53,462 bases of DNA from positions 1-53,462 of the forward strand of contig NZ_JAAAYE010000042.1 of the NCBI RefSeq assembly GCF_013282575.1, in the 5' to 3' direction. This stretch comes from Paraburkholderia sp. NMBU_R16 (GTDB lineage Bacteria > Pseudomonadota > Gammaproteobacteria > Burkholderiales > Burkholderiaceae). A model generated the notes under the pieces. That model worked only from the letters and a program-made list of their open reading frames with translations. It was not told the origin of the DNA and ran no database searches. Every line of letters begins with the position of its first letter. Positions within the stretch are counted from its first letter, which is position 1. Of this stretch, positions 44,323 to 53,035 are shown piece by piece. The position numbers and the translations under genes were made by a program.

Positions 44323-45318
44323 TCAGGCCGCCGTCCCGGCGCGCGAGCGCTCAAACGCGCGCCAGCGTTGATCGATGCCCATGCCTACGCCGGCCATCAC
44401 CAGATACCAGCATGCAACTGCCAGCCATTGCGCGATGGGCGGCGTATGCAGCGCCACCAGCGCGAGCGTCGAACCGCATAACATCAGGCCGTAATAGAAC
44501 AACGCGACGCGGACATGGGTCGCGCCGAGTTGCACGAGGCGCTGATAGTAGTGCTGCCGATGCGCCTCCCAGACCTTTTCGCCGCGCGCGAGCCGGCGCA
44601 GCAATGTCACCGTTGCATCCGCAATGAACGGAGCGAAGGCGAGCGCCGGAAACCAGACCGGCCACGCACCGTGCCGCCAGCCCCAAAACCCTAGCGCGCC
44701 CGCGAGGAAACCCAGCGGGATGGACCCGACGTCGCCCAGAAAGATGCGAGCCGGATGGAAGTTGAGCAAGAGAAAGCCGAACGCGGCGCCCGCAATCGCC
44801 ACCGAGGCAATCGATAACTGCGGCTCGACAGCCATCGCCGCCACGGCATAGGTTGCGAAACCGAAGACCGCCATGCCGCCCGCGAGGCCGTTCGACCCAT
44901 CCATGAAGTTATAGAGATTGATGAGCCAGACGAGCGCGATGACGGCAGCCACGGCGAGCCACCAATCGATGCCGTTCGCGCTCAGCGCTACCGCCGCCCC
45001 GGCCACGATCAAATGCGCCGCGAAACGCGTCTTTGCGGACAAGCCGCGGCGATCGTCGATCTGCGAAAGCGCACCCAGGACGAGTGCCCCGACGGCGAAC
45101 CAACGCATCAGCGGAGCTTCGATCGCAATGATCGCAAGCGCTGCCGGCAACACGCCCCATCCGCCCACACGAGGCACCGGCTTCACGTGCAACGAACGAT
45201 GATTGGGAATATCGAGCGCTATATCGAACGCCCATCCCGTGCGAAGCAGGGTCCATAGGACTGCGAAGCAGATCAGTGCAGCGGCGAAGCCAGTGAGCAG
45301 AAGCGACGATATCGTCAT
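44323..45318 (-). CDS. second WecA/WbpL-like polyprenyl-phosphate sugar-1-phosphate transferase
   Basis: A 331-residue member of the MraY/WecA/WbpL family. KPVPRVGGWG, NLYNFMDGSNGLAGG and FHPARIFLGDVGSIPLGFL are intact. NFMDGSNG is closer to WbpL, which starts O-antigen with FucNAc or QuiNAc. The ATG at 45318 has GAGG eight bases before it; the longer frame would begin with TTG at 45336 inside the upstream gene. It is probably co-transcribed with the epimerase gene, which ends 10 bp before it. Confidence 0.88.
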   Translation of the reverse strand: MTISSLLLTGFAAALICFAVLWTLLRTGWAFDIALDIPNHRSLHVKPVPRVGGWGVLPAALAIIAIEAPLMRWFAVGALVLGALSQIDDRRGLSAKTRFAAHLIVAGAAVALSANGIDWWLAVAAVIALVWLINLYNFMDGSNGLAGGMAVFGFATYAVAAMAVEPQLSIASVAIAGAAFGFLLLNFHPARIFLGDVGSIPLGFLAGALGFWGWRHGAWPVWFPALAFAPFIADATVTLLRRLARGEKVWEAHRQHYYQRLVQLGATHVRVALFYYGLMLCGSTLALVALHTPPIAQWLAVACWYLVMAGVGMGIDQRWRAFERSRAGTAA

Positions 45319-45328
45319 CGATGGCGCC

Positions 45329-46291
45329 TCATTCAACGGTTGAAACGGTCGATCGTGCCCGCACCGTTTCCTTCAGCCCATCAGTGACTTGCCACGGTGG
45401 CGTCCATCCGAGCTCGCTGCGCAGCCGCTTACATTCCACGCGCAAGGGCCCAGTGAGCCGATCGATCCGGTCCGACTGCCGCGTCAAAGTTCCGATCAGG
45501 CGCAACAAGGAGACAGGTACCGACACGAGCCGCGCCGGCTTGCCCAGTGCATCGGCAATGGCGCGAATCATCTGCGAGACGCTCAAATCCTCGCAGTCGG
45601 TCACGTGATAGGCACCGTCGAGCGCGGCGGGATAGGTGGCGAGCACACGAATCGCATCCGCCAGATTGCCGACATAGACCATGCTGCGTTGTGCATCGAC
45701 GGCCCCCAGCGGCAACGGAACGCCCTTCTCGACGGCCTTGATGAGACCGAGGAAATTCGCGCGCACGCCCGGACCGTAGACCAACGGCGGACGCACGACG
45801 ACGATCTCCATTCCAACCGCCCGCCCGAACTCGCGCAACGCCAGCTCGGCTTCGCGCTTCGATATGCCGTATGGATCGACAGGCGACGCCTCGTCGTTCT
45901 CGCGCCACGGTCGTCCCGGCTCGCCCTCCCCGAGCGCCTTGATGCTGCTGACATAAACGAACCGCCGCGCGCCGGCCGCCGATGCGGCGCGCGCGGCGTT
46001 GAGCGTGCCGTCGACATTCGTCGTTCTATGGGCAGCGATCGGGTCCACGGCGCGGTCGCGCATGATGTGCACGCGGGCCGCAAGATGAACGAAGGTGTCG
46101 CAAGGGCCGAAGGCGGGCCTGCCCAACGCGAGCGAGGCGAAGTTGTCATCCTCGATCAGGCATTCGCGCACACCGGGCGTACAGACACCTTGCCGACGCA
46201 CGAGCGCAACGACGTCATGGCCGCTGTCGCGCAGCAGCGCACACAACGCCTTACCGACGAAACCGTTAGCTCCCGTTATGGCAATTCGCAC
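45329..46291 (-). CDS. NAD-dependent sugar epimerase/reductase
   Basis: A 320-residue extended short-chain dehydrogenase. It starts at GTG (46291) behind a strong AAGGAGG. NAD site ITGANGFVGKALC; VSSIKALGEG carries the serine; YGISKREAE carries the catalytic Tyr and Lys. Proteins of this kind beside WbpL-like enzymes often are WbpV-like, making UDP-FucNAc or UDP-QuiNAc with WbpM. That reading fits the WbpM-like gene upstream but is inference. Confidence 0.82.
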   Translation of the reverse strand: MRIAITGANGFVGKALCALLRDSGHDVVALVRRQGVCTPGVRECLIEDDNFASLALGRPAFGPCDTFVHLAARVHIMRDRAVDPIAAHRTTNVDGTLNAARAASAAGARRFVYVSSIKALGEGEPGRPWRENDEASPVDPYGISKREAELALREFGRAVGMEIVVVRPPLVYGPGVRANFLGLIKAVEKGVPLPLGAVDAQRSMVYVGNLADAIRVLATYPAALDGAYHVTDCEDLSVSQMIRAIADALGKPARLVSVPVSLLRLIGTLTRQSDRIDRLTGPLRVECKRLRSELGWTPPWQVTDGLKETVRARSTVSTVE

Positions 46292-46338
46292 ACCGCCTCC
46301 TTGTATGAACCCGCCTCAACGATAACGCCTGGCGGGCA

Positions 46339-47523
46339 TCACGCCAGCACCGACCGATAGACATCGCAAGTCTGCTCAACCGTTGCCGCCCAGGTGAGTT
46401 CGGCGGCGCGTTGCAAGCCCTTGGCGACGAGCGACTCACGCAACGCAGCGTCTTCGAGCAATCGCGCGAGGCCGTCGGCGATCGCATCGACGGAATAAGG
46501 ATCGACTTCCCAAGCCGCCCCTGCCGACACTTCGGGCAAGGACGTCACATTGGCGGTCAACACCGGGACCGCGCTTGCCATCGCCTCTGCCACCGGCAGA
46601 CCGAACCCTTCGTAAAGCGACGGATAGGCAAATACTGCCGCAGCCGATAGCAGCCGAGTGAGGTCGGCCCGGGACACATAGCCCGGCGCGATGATTTGAC
46701 CGGCGTTCGCCAAGGGGCCGATATCGCGCTGCAGATCCGAATTCATCCACCCGTTCGCGCCGATCAGAACGAGCGGGAACTCGCGCCTCAGCGCTTCGGG
46801 CAAATGGGCGTAGGCCGCGACGAGCCGGCGCAGGTTTTTCCTCGGCTGCAACGTACAGACCGACAGCACGAAGCCACGGTATTTCAGCCCCAGGGCCGCG
46901 AGCACAGCAGAACAGACTTCCTCCGATCGAGGCTGAAAGCACGATTCCACGCCCAGATGGACCGTGACGACCTTCTCGTCGGGCAATCCATAGATGTCGT
47001 GGATTTCCTTCTTCGTGTAGTGGCTGTCGGCAATGACGACGCGCGCTTGAGCAAGCGTGCGCGGCAATCCATCGTCCAGATACTGGACGGCCACGCTCGG
47101 GTGGAATTCGGGGTGCCGCCGATGGGACAGATCGTGGACCGTGACGACGGAAGGCGCGCGGTAGCGCGACGCGATGAAATTCGTCTCGTGATAGAGGTAG
47201 CCACGCTTGGCGAAGTCCCGACGCAGACTCGCGGAAGCAAAGCTTCGGGCCAGCGTTCGAGCTTTATAGACGCCAGGGACGTTGCGCGCGGCGCGCAGAG
47301 CCGATGCGGTGAACCCCTTGCTGAATTGGGCGGCCTTGGCCAGCGACGTTTGATCGCACATCAGCGCACGCAGCGCATCGCCTTCGTAGACGGTCGAGCC
47401 CACCCATCCGGCAATTGCCTCGACATCCGGTTGCTCCAACAATCCTTCGAGCAAGTGCTGCGTATAGTAGCCGACGCCGCTGCGCGGCGGCCGCAGCGAA
47501 TTGAGATCAAAAAGCAGTTTCAT
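46339..47523 (-). CDS. glycosyltransferase family 4, mannosyltransferase-like
   Basis: A 394-residue GT-B enzyme. The N-terminus MKLLFDLNSLRPPRSGVGYY with the GVGYY loop is typical of the WbpY/WbdA-like mannosyl- or rhamnosyltransferase branch. The donor domain has VCTLQPRKNLRRLVAAYAHL and YPSLYEGFGLPVAEAMASAV. HETNFIASRYRAPSVVTVHD is also conserved. It lies between the WbpM-like gene and the epimerase on the minus strand, 130 bp after the former. Confidence 0.85.
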   Translation of the reverse strand: MKLLFDLNSLRPPRSGVGYYTQHLLEGLLEQPDVEAIAGWVGSTVYEGDALRALMCDQTSLAKAAQFSKGFTASALRAARNVPGVYKARTLARSFASASLRRDFAKRGYLYHETNFIASRYRAPSVVTVHDLSHRRHPEFHPSVAVQYLDDGLPRTLAQARVVIADSHYTKKEIHDIYGLPDEKVVTVHLGVESCFQPRSEEVCSAVLAALGLKYRGFVLSVCTLQPRKNLRRLVAAYAHLPEALRREFPLVLIGANGWMNSDLQRDIGPLANAGQIIAPGYVSRADLTRLLSAAAVFAYPSLYEGFGLPVAEAMASAVPVLTANVTSLPEVSAGAAWEVDPYSVDAIADGLARLLEDAALRESLVAKGLQRAAELTWAATVEQTCDVYRSVLA

Positions 47524-47653
47524 GCAATGGCAGCGAGCCGTGGTGGCGTTGAAAAAAGGGGCGAAAGACGCCTGACGATCAAAGCCGCCATCCTACGACA
47601 GGAAGCCGTCGATTTTCCAAAATTGGCGCCCCGGGAGGGGTGCGCGCTGCTCG

Positions 47654-49543
47654 TTAGCGCGTCAACACCCCGGCTGACCGCGTAATGGGGACCGATTCGA
47701 GCCGCGGCGGCAACGCCGTCTCATACTCTGGGACCCAGCGGCGCAAATCGCGGCGCACTTCATCGTCGGTCAATACCCGATGCTGCATCAACCACGGCAT
47801 CAACTCGTCGAGGAGATCGCTCGGGGCTTCCCGCGCGCGGGCGATGCGTAGCTTCGGATGAACGGTGCGGGCGGTGGTTTCGTCGTCGGCGAGCAGCTCT
47901 TCGTAGAGCTTTTCGCCGGGACGCAGGCCCGTGAAAACGATTCGAATCTGCTCTTCGGTGAAGCCGTACAGACGGATGAGGTCGCGCGCCAGATCGACGA
48001 TCTTCACGGGCTCGCCCATGTCGAGCACGAAGATATCGCCGCCTTGCCCCATGCTCGACGCCTGCAAGACGAGCTGCGACGCCTCGGGGATCGTCATGAA
48101 GAACCGCGTGATCTCGGGATGCGTGACCGTGACCGGCCCGCCCTTCGCGATTTGCTTCTGGAATTTCGGAATGACGCTTCCGGCACTGCCGAGCACGTTG
48201 CCGAAGCGGACGGTTTCGAATCGCGTCCCGTTGCTCGTTTGCTGAAGCGCCTGACAGGTCATCTCCGCGAGCCGTTTGCTCGCGCCCATGACGTTCGTCG
48301 GATTGACTGCCTTGTCCGTCGAGATCAGCACGAAGCGCTTCGCGCCGTGGCGGATGGCCGCGCGTGCCACGCGATAGGTGCCGAGCACGTTGTTGCGCAC
48401 CGCCTGCCAGGCGTTCACTTCCTCCATCAGCGGGACGTGCTTATAGGCCGCCGCATGAAAGACGATATGAGGGGCATAGCGCGAAAAAACCTGATCGAGC
48501 AAGAGCGAGTCTTTGGCATCGCCCACCACCGGTACCATCGAGAGGCCGGGATGGTGGTCCGTCAGCTCTTCGACCAGCCGATATATTGCGTACTCCGAAA
48601 CATCGAAGGCGATCAATTGAGCCGGCTCGAAGCGCAGGATCTGGCGGCACAATTCGGAGCCGATGGAACCGCCCGCGCCCGTGACCATGACCACGCGGCC
48701 TCGCAGCAACGCTTCCACATGAGGCGTATCGATCGTGACCGGCTCGCGCCCCAGCAAGTCTTCCAGATCGATATGCCGCACGCGTGCGAGGAAAGGCTGG
48801 CCTTTCGTCAATGCGGCCAGTGCCGGCAGGACCATCGCCCGGACTCCGGCACGCACGCAGATCGCGGCGACCCGGCGCTGGGCATCCACCGATGCCGATG
48901 GAATGGCGATGATCGCGTGCTCCGCCTTCAGTTGCTGAGCAAAGCGCTGTAAATCGGCGATCGGCCCCAAGACCTTATAACCGTAGATCTCGCGGCCCTG
49001 CTTGGCCGGGTCGTCGTCGAGCAGGCCGACCAGGCGCCAATCGCTCGAACGCGACAGCTCGCGCGCGAGACTCGCGCCGGCCGAGCCGGCGCCCAGCACG
49101 ATCACCGGCTTGCCTTGGGCAACCAGACCCCCGTAAAGATAGAATTCCTTCGCAGTCCGATACAACGCGCGCGCGCCGCCCATGACGAGGAACAGCAGCA
49201 GCGGGCAGACGATCAGCACCGAACGCGGAATGATGGGCGATGGCTGCAGCATGACCGCGCCGATCATGATGAGCAGCGCGCCGGCGCCAACGGCCTTCGA
49301 AATACGGACCAGGTCCGGCAGACTCGCGAACACCCACATGCCCCGGTAAAGACCGAACACGCGGAACATCACCGCATAGACCAGTACAACCCAGACCAGC
49401 GCATGCAGCGCGCCGTACAAGAAGGCAACGGGTACGTCCCCGTTGAAGCGAATCGCGTAAGCCGCAAGCCATGCGGCCGTCACCGCGAGCGCATCGAAAG
49501 CAAACGCGCTCAACGACAGCCACGATGATTTAAATCGAGACAT
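47654..49543 (-). CDS. WbpM/CapD-like nucleotide-sugar 4,6-dehydratase
   Basis: A 629-residue inner-membrane enzyme. Four membrane segments at the N-terminus are followed by a first Rossmann domain (VIVLGAGSAGASLA) and a second, catalytic one (VMVTGAGGSIGSELCRQI). The active site is ISTDKAVNPTNVMGASKR. Members convert UDP-GlcNAc to UDP-4-keto-6-deoxy sugars. The ATG at 49543 (MSRFKSSW) has GAGGA upstream, whereas the earlier ATG at 49579 has no ribosome site. It is the first gene of the minus-strand run 49543-44323. Confidence 0.9.
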   Translation of the reverse strand: MSRFKSSWLSLSAFAFDALAVTAAWLAAYAIRFNGDVPVAFLYGALHALVWVVLVYAVMFRVFGLYRGMWVFASLPDLVRISKAVGAGALLIMIGAVMLQPSPIIPRSVLIVCPLLLFLVMGGARALYRTAKEFYLYGGLVAQGKPVIVLGAGSAGASLARELSRSSDWRLVGLLDDDPAKQGREIYGYKVLGPIADLQRFAQQLKAEHAIIAIPSASVDAQRRVAAICVRAGVRAMVLPALAALTKGQPFLARVRHIDLEDLLGREPVTIDTPHVEALLRGRVVMVTGAGGSIGSELCRQILRFEPAQLIAFDVSEYAIYRLVEELTDHHPGLSMVPVVGDAKDSLLLDQVFSRYAPHIVFHAAAYKHVPLMEEVNAWQAVRNNVLGTYRVARAAIRHGAKRFVLISTDKAVNPTNVMGASKRLAEMTCQALQQTSNGTRFETVRFGNVLGSAGSVIPKFQKQIAKGGPVTVTHPEITRFFMTIPEASQLVLQASSMGQGGDIFVLDMGEPVKIVDLARDLIRLYGFTEEQIRIVFTGLRPGEKLYEELLADDETTARTVHPKLRIARAREAPSDLLDELMPWLMQHRVLTDDEVRRDLRRWVPEYETALPPRLESVPITRSAGVLTR

Positions 49544-49898
49544 TCCGCGACTTTTCCTCGGAGTAAAGTTGGAATACATAGCGCACAGAGGCCGTTCAAC
49601 GCTTTAGCGTTCTTGTTATTGATCGCGGCAGCCGGCCCGCATACAATTGCGCAGGCCAGCATTATGAGGCAGATCGGTAGCAATTTCCATGCGAAGTGGC
49701 GCCAACACCACGCCCGATCCCGCCACGGCCCTCTCAGAATAGGCCAAAACAACCCCGTTGAAGATACTTCATGAAAGACGGGGGAAGGAATAGCGCCATG
49801 CGCCGGATCGTGCAAAATCCGTAACCAGATGTTCTCGATTTCGGTCCGCCGGGGCCAATTTCCGCTAGAATCGCCCCCTGCACAATGGATCAGCGCCG
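49544..49898. other. divergent control region between the WbpM-like and ManC-like genes
   Basis: 355 bp with no convincing gene. TAGAAT at 49866-49871 is a fair -10 box, 28 bp before the ATG at 49899, without a clear -35 box. A minus-strand frame at 49510-49815 has one hydrophobic stretch but overlaps the dehydratase start and has no other support. No JUMPStart-type element was found. Confidence 0.5.
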
Positions 49899-51347
49899 AT
49901 GAATATCATTCCTGTCATCATCTGCGGCGGTGCCGGAACGCGCCTTTGGCCCGTCTCCCGGGAAGCGTTTCCCAAACCGCTGCTCAAGCTCGCTGACGGT
50001 CAAAGCCTTCTGCAAAAGACGTTCTTGCGCGCAGCTCGCGTTGCGTCGACGAACGAAGTCCTGATCGTTACCAATCGCGAGACCTATTTCCTGACCAAGG
50101 ACGAGTGCGGTGAGTTGGACACGGACGTATCGCGTGTCGGCTTCGTGCTCGAGCCCGCCGCCCGCAATACGGCGGCCGCAATCGGCGCCGCGGCCGAGGT
50201 CGTTCGCGAGGCGCACGGCCCCGATGCGATCATGCTCGTCATGCCGGCCGATCAACTCGTCGAGAAAGAGCAAGCCTTCGCGCAAGCCGTGCAAGACGCG
50301 GCACGCGGTGCGGCCAACGGCCGCATCGTGACGTTCGGCATTCGCCCGACCGCGCCGGAAACGGGCTACGGGTATATCGAATTCGAAGCGCGCCCCCTAC
50401 CGGGTGCCGAAGGCATCCACAAGGTCGAACGTTTCATTGAAAAGCCCGAGCTGAATATCGCCAAGGAATTGGTCGGTACTGGCCGGCACCTGTGGAACGC
50501 AGGCATGTTCTGCTTCACCGCGCAGACGATGCTCGACGAATTGCAAAAGCATGCGCCGAACGTCATCGAGCCTACGCTTGCGGCTGTGAAGGACGCGCGA
50601 CGCAGCACGTCCGACGATGGCTTTTCCGTCGAACTCGATGCAGCGCATTTCGGCAAGGCGCAAGACATTTCGATCGACTACGCCGTCATGGAACGGTCGA
50701 GCAACGTCAACGTCGTGCCGTGCGATCTTGGGTGGAACGATATCGGATCGTGGATTGCGATCAGCGAGTTGACTTCGCCCGACGAGAGCGGCAACCGCAT
50801 TAATGCCAGGACCGCGCTGCACGATGTCGAGAACTGCTTCGTGCAGAGCGACGAGCGCCTGATCGGCATGGTCGGCGTGCGTGATCTCATCGTCGTGGAT
50901 ACGCCCGATGCACTGTTGATCGCCGACAAGGACCGCGCGCAGGACGTGAAGCAGATCGTCGCCAAGCTCAAGCGGACGAACGACGATGCATGCCGCCTGC
51001 ACCGCACCGTGCATCGCCCCTGGGGCACTTATACGGTGCTCGAAGAAGGCGATCGCTTCAAGATGAAGCGCATCGTCGTCAAACCCGGCGCGTCGCTTTC
51101 TCTGCAGATGCACCACCATCGCAGCGAGCACTGGATCGTCGTCAGCGGCTGCGCGGAAATCGTCAACGGTGAGCAGATCATCTCGCTGCAGCCGAACGAA
51201 TCCACGTATATCCCGGCGGGGCACAAGCATCGGCTCGTCAATCCGGGCGTACTCGATCTCGTGCTGATCGAAGTGCAATGCGGCGAGTATCTGGGCGAAG
51301 ACGATATCGTTCGCTTCGAAGACATCTACGGGCGCGCACCCTGCTGA
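49899..51347 (+). CDS. manC: mannose-1-phosphate guanylyltransferase / mannose-6-phosphate isomerase
   Basis: A 482-residue bifunctional enzyme of normal length. The pyrophosphorylase domain opens with VIICGGAGTRLWPVSRE and has FIEKP with the conserved lysine. The C-terminal cupin, the isomerase half, shows HHRSEHWIVVSGCAEIVNG and PAGHKHRLVNPG with the metal histidines. It makes GDP-mannose using Man-1-P from the mutase at 35393-36787. It is the first gene of the plus-strand run to 53035. Confidence 0.93.
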   Translation: MNIIPVIICGGAGTRLWPVSREAFPKPLLKLADGQSLLQKTFLRAARVASTNEVLIVTNRETYFLTKDECGELDTDVSRVGFVLEPAARNTAAAIGAAAEVVREAHGPDAIMLVMPADQLVEKEQAFAQAVQDAARGAANGRIVTFGIRPTAPETGYGYIEFEARPLPGAEGIHKVERFIEKPELNIAKELVGTGRHLWNAGMFCFTAQTMLDELQKHAPNVIEPTLAAVKDARRSTSDDGFSVELDAAHFGKAQDISIDYAVMERSSNVNVVPCDLGWNDIGSWIAISELTSPDESGNRINARTALHDVENCFVQSDERLIGMVGVRDLIVVDTPDALLIADKDRAQDVKQIVAKLKRTNDDACRLHRTVHRPWGTYTVLEEGDRFKMKRIVVKPGASLSLQMHHHRSEHWIVVSGCAEIVNGEQIISLQPNESTYIPAGHKHRLVNPGVLDLVLIEVQCGEYLGEDDIVRFEDIYGRAPC

Positions 51348-51359
51348 ACTGCGGTTATG

Positions 51360-51378
51360 AGGGGGCTGCAAGCCCCCT
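51360..51378 (+). terminator. hairpin after manC
   Basis: AGGGGGCT / AGCCCCCT form a perfect 8-bp stem with a 3-base loop. The T tract is weak (TTCCCTTGCTT), so it may be a partial terminator or pause 12 bp after manC and ahead of the next gene. Confidence 0.5.
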
Positions 51379-51463
51379 TCCCTTGCTTCGATCGGGCGCG
51401 GGCGCGGCAGACTTGCCGAAGAAGCGAACAACGAACGTCGTGCCCACGAACCCTGCCTGACTC

Positions 51464-52579
51464 ATGCGCGTTCTCCATTTCTATAAGACATACAAGCCCG
51501 ATTCGATGGGCGGAGTTGAAGAGCTGATTGGGCAGATATGCTCCGGCGCGGCGAAACAAGGCGTGACGAGCGAAGTGTTGACGGTCAGCAGAGATACCTC
51601 GACCGTCGATTTCGGGGATCACATTCATCACCGCGCCAAGCTCGATGTGGAGATTGCCTCGTCGGCATTTTCAATTCACGCGTTAAAGCGTTTCAAGGAT
51701 CTGACGCGGCATGCGGACGTGATTCACTATCACTTCCCCTGGCCGTTCGTCGATATGGCGCATTTTCTGACGCGCGTGCGCAAGCCGTGCCTAGTCACGT
51801 ATCACTCGGATATCGTGCGGCAGAAGGTGTTGCTGCAGTTCTATAAGCCGCTGCGCGACAGGTTTCTGGCCAGCGTCGACAAGATCGTTGCGACTTCGCC
51901 GAACTACGTCGAGACGAGCGACGTGCTGCGGCGCTTTCGGGACAAGGTGGAGGTCATTCCGATCGGTCTCGATCCCGCGTCTTATGCGGCGCCCACCGAG
52001 GACAAGCTGCGATATTGGCGCGAGCGGGCCGGCGAGAAGTTTTTTTTGTTCGTGGGCAACCTGCGGTACTACAAGGGGCTGCATATCCTGCTCGATGCGC
52101 TCGCGGGTACCGAGTTCCGTGCGGTGATCGTAGGGGCCGGGCCAGTCGAGAGAGAACTGAAGCAGCAGGCCGCGCGACTGAAACTCGACAACGTCGATTT
52201 CGTCGGCCCCGTTGGCGACGACGATAAAATCGCGCTGCTGACCCTTTGTCATGCGCTGACCTTTCCCTCGCATCTGCGATCGGAAGCGTTCGGGATATCG
52301 CTGCTGGAAGGGGCGATGTTCGGGAAGGCGCTGATTTCCGCCGAGATCGGGACGGGGACGTCGTATGTGAACGTTGATGGCGAGACAGGGATCGTGGTGG
52401 CGCCTAGCGACGCGGGAGCGCTGCGCGAGGCGATGAGGCGGATCTGGACTGACGACGCGTTGGCGAGCCGCCTGGGTAAGAACGCGAAGCAACGTTTTCA
52501 TCGGCTGTTCACGGCCGAACAAATGGCCAACGAGTACGTTAGGTTGTACCAACGGCTCGTGGCAAATGCCAGCCTATGA
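51464..52579 (+). CDS. glycosyltransferase family 4
   Basis: A 371-residue GT-B enzyme. The N-terminus has YKPDSMGGVEELIGQICSGA, the usual acceptor-side glycine loop. The donor half has NLRYYKGLHILLDALAG and SEAFGISLLEGAMFGKALIS. VDKIVATSPNYVETSDVLRR marks the domain boundary. Sequences of this kind are often WbpZ-like mannosyltransferases, fitting the GDP-mannose gene upstream. The stop overlaps the next gene as ATGA. Confidence 0.87.
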   Translation: MRVLHFYKTYKPDSMGGVEELIGQICSGAAKQGVTSEVLTVSRDTSTVDFGDHIHHRAKLDVEIASSAFSIHALKRFKDLTRHADVIHYHFPWPFVDMAHFLTRVRKPCLVTYHSDIVRQKVLLQFYKPLRDRFLASVDKIVATSPNYVETSDVLRRFRDKVEVIPIGLDPASYAAPTEDKLRYWRERAGEKFFLFVGNLRYYKGLHILLDALAGTEFRAVIVGAGPVERELKQQAARLKLDNVDFVGPVGDDDKIALLTLCHALTFPSHLRSEAFGISLLEGAMFGKALISAEIGTGTSYVNVDGETGIVVAPSDAGALREAMRRIWTDDALASRLGKNAKQRFHRLFTAEQMANEYVRLYQRLVANASL

Positions 52580-53035
52580 CACGTTCATCAGCACAAACGC
52601 GATACCGCCTACGCGACCTCCTCGCCTATCTGCTCGCATTTGCGGCGGCAGCCGTTATCTATGTTCTCGCAACGAAATCGCTCACGCCAACACGGGTTGG
52701 GGACGGCACTGAATATTACGCTATGTATCTGGCATGGACGACCACGCACCGGCCGTTTATGACTCCCAACGCTTGGGCAGCGTTGAATCAACTCGCCGAA
52801 TCTCATTCAATCCTCTATTTCGTCCCCACGTCGCAGCTTTTTGCCCAATTCCCTCAGCTCCATCTGGGTAGCACTGCAGACTTCAATCATTTTTGGCTGT
52901 ACAGCTTGCTCGCAGCATTAGTGGGAAAGGTCTGCGCTGTTGTGGGCTCACCCGTGGGCCCGCACAACGCCTTCCTGCTGCTGCATAGTTTGCTTTTCGG
53001 CCTCGTCCTCGCGCTTGCCTACCGCGTCGATCCGG
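52576..53035 (+). pseudogene. membrane protein gene truncated by an insertion sequence
   Basis: About 153 codons remain. A first membrane segment (LLAYLLAFAAAAVIYVLAT) is followed by a periplasmic-looking loop with DGTEYYAMYLAWTTTHRPF, then further hydrophobic segments to LLFGLVLALAYR. This is the start of a multi-pass protein of the type found in polysaccharide loci (polymerase or PMT-like transferase). The reading frame runs into IS sequence at 53036 and stops at 53190 with a foreign tail. Only the first third or so is left in this window. Confidence 0.7.

Noticed and set aside
49510-49815. 101-residue minus-strand frame with one hydrophobic stretch
   Set aside because: It overlaps the dehydratase start, lacks a ribosome site and shows no family features.
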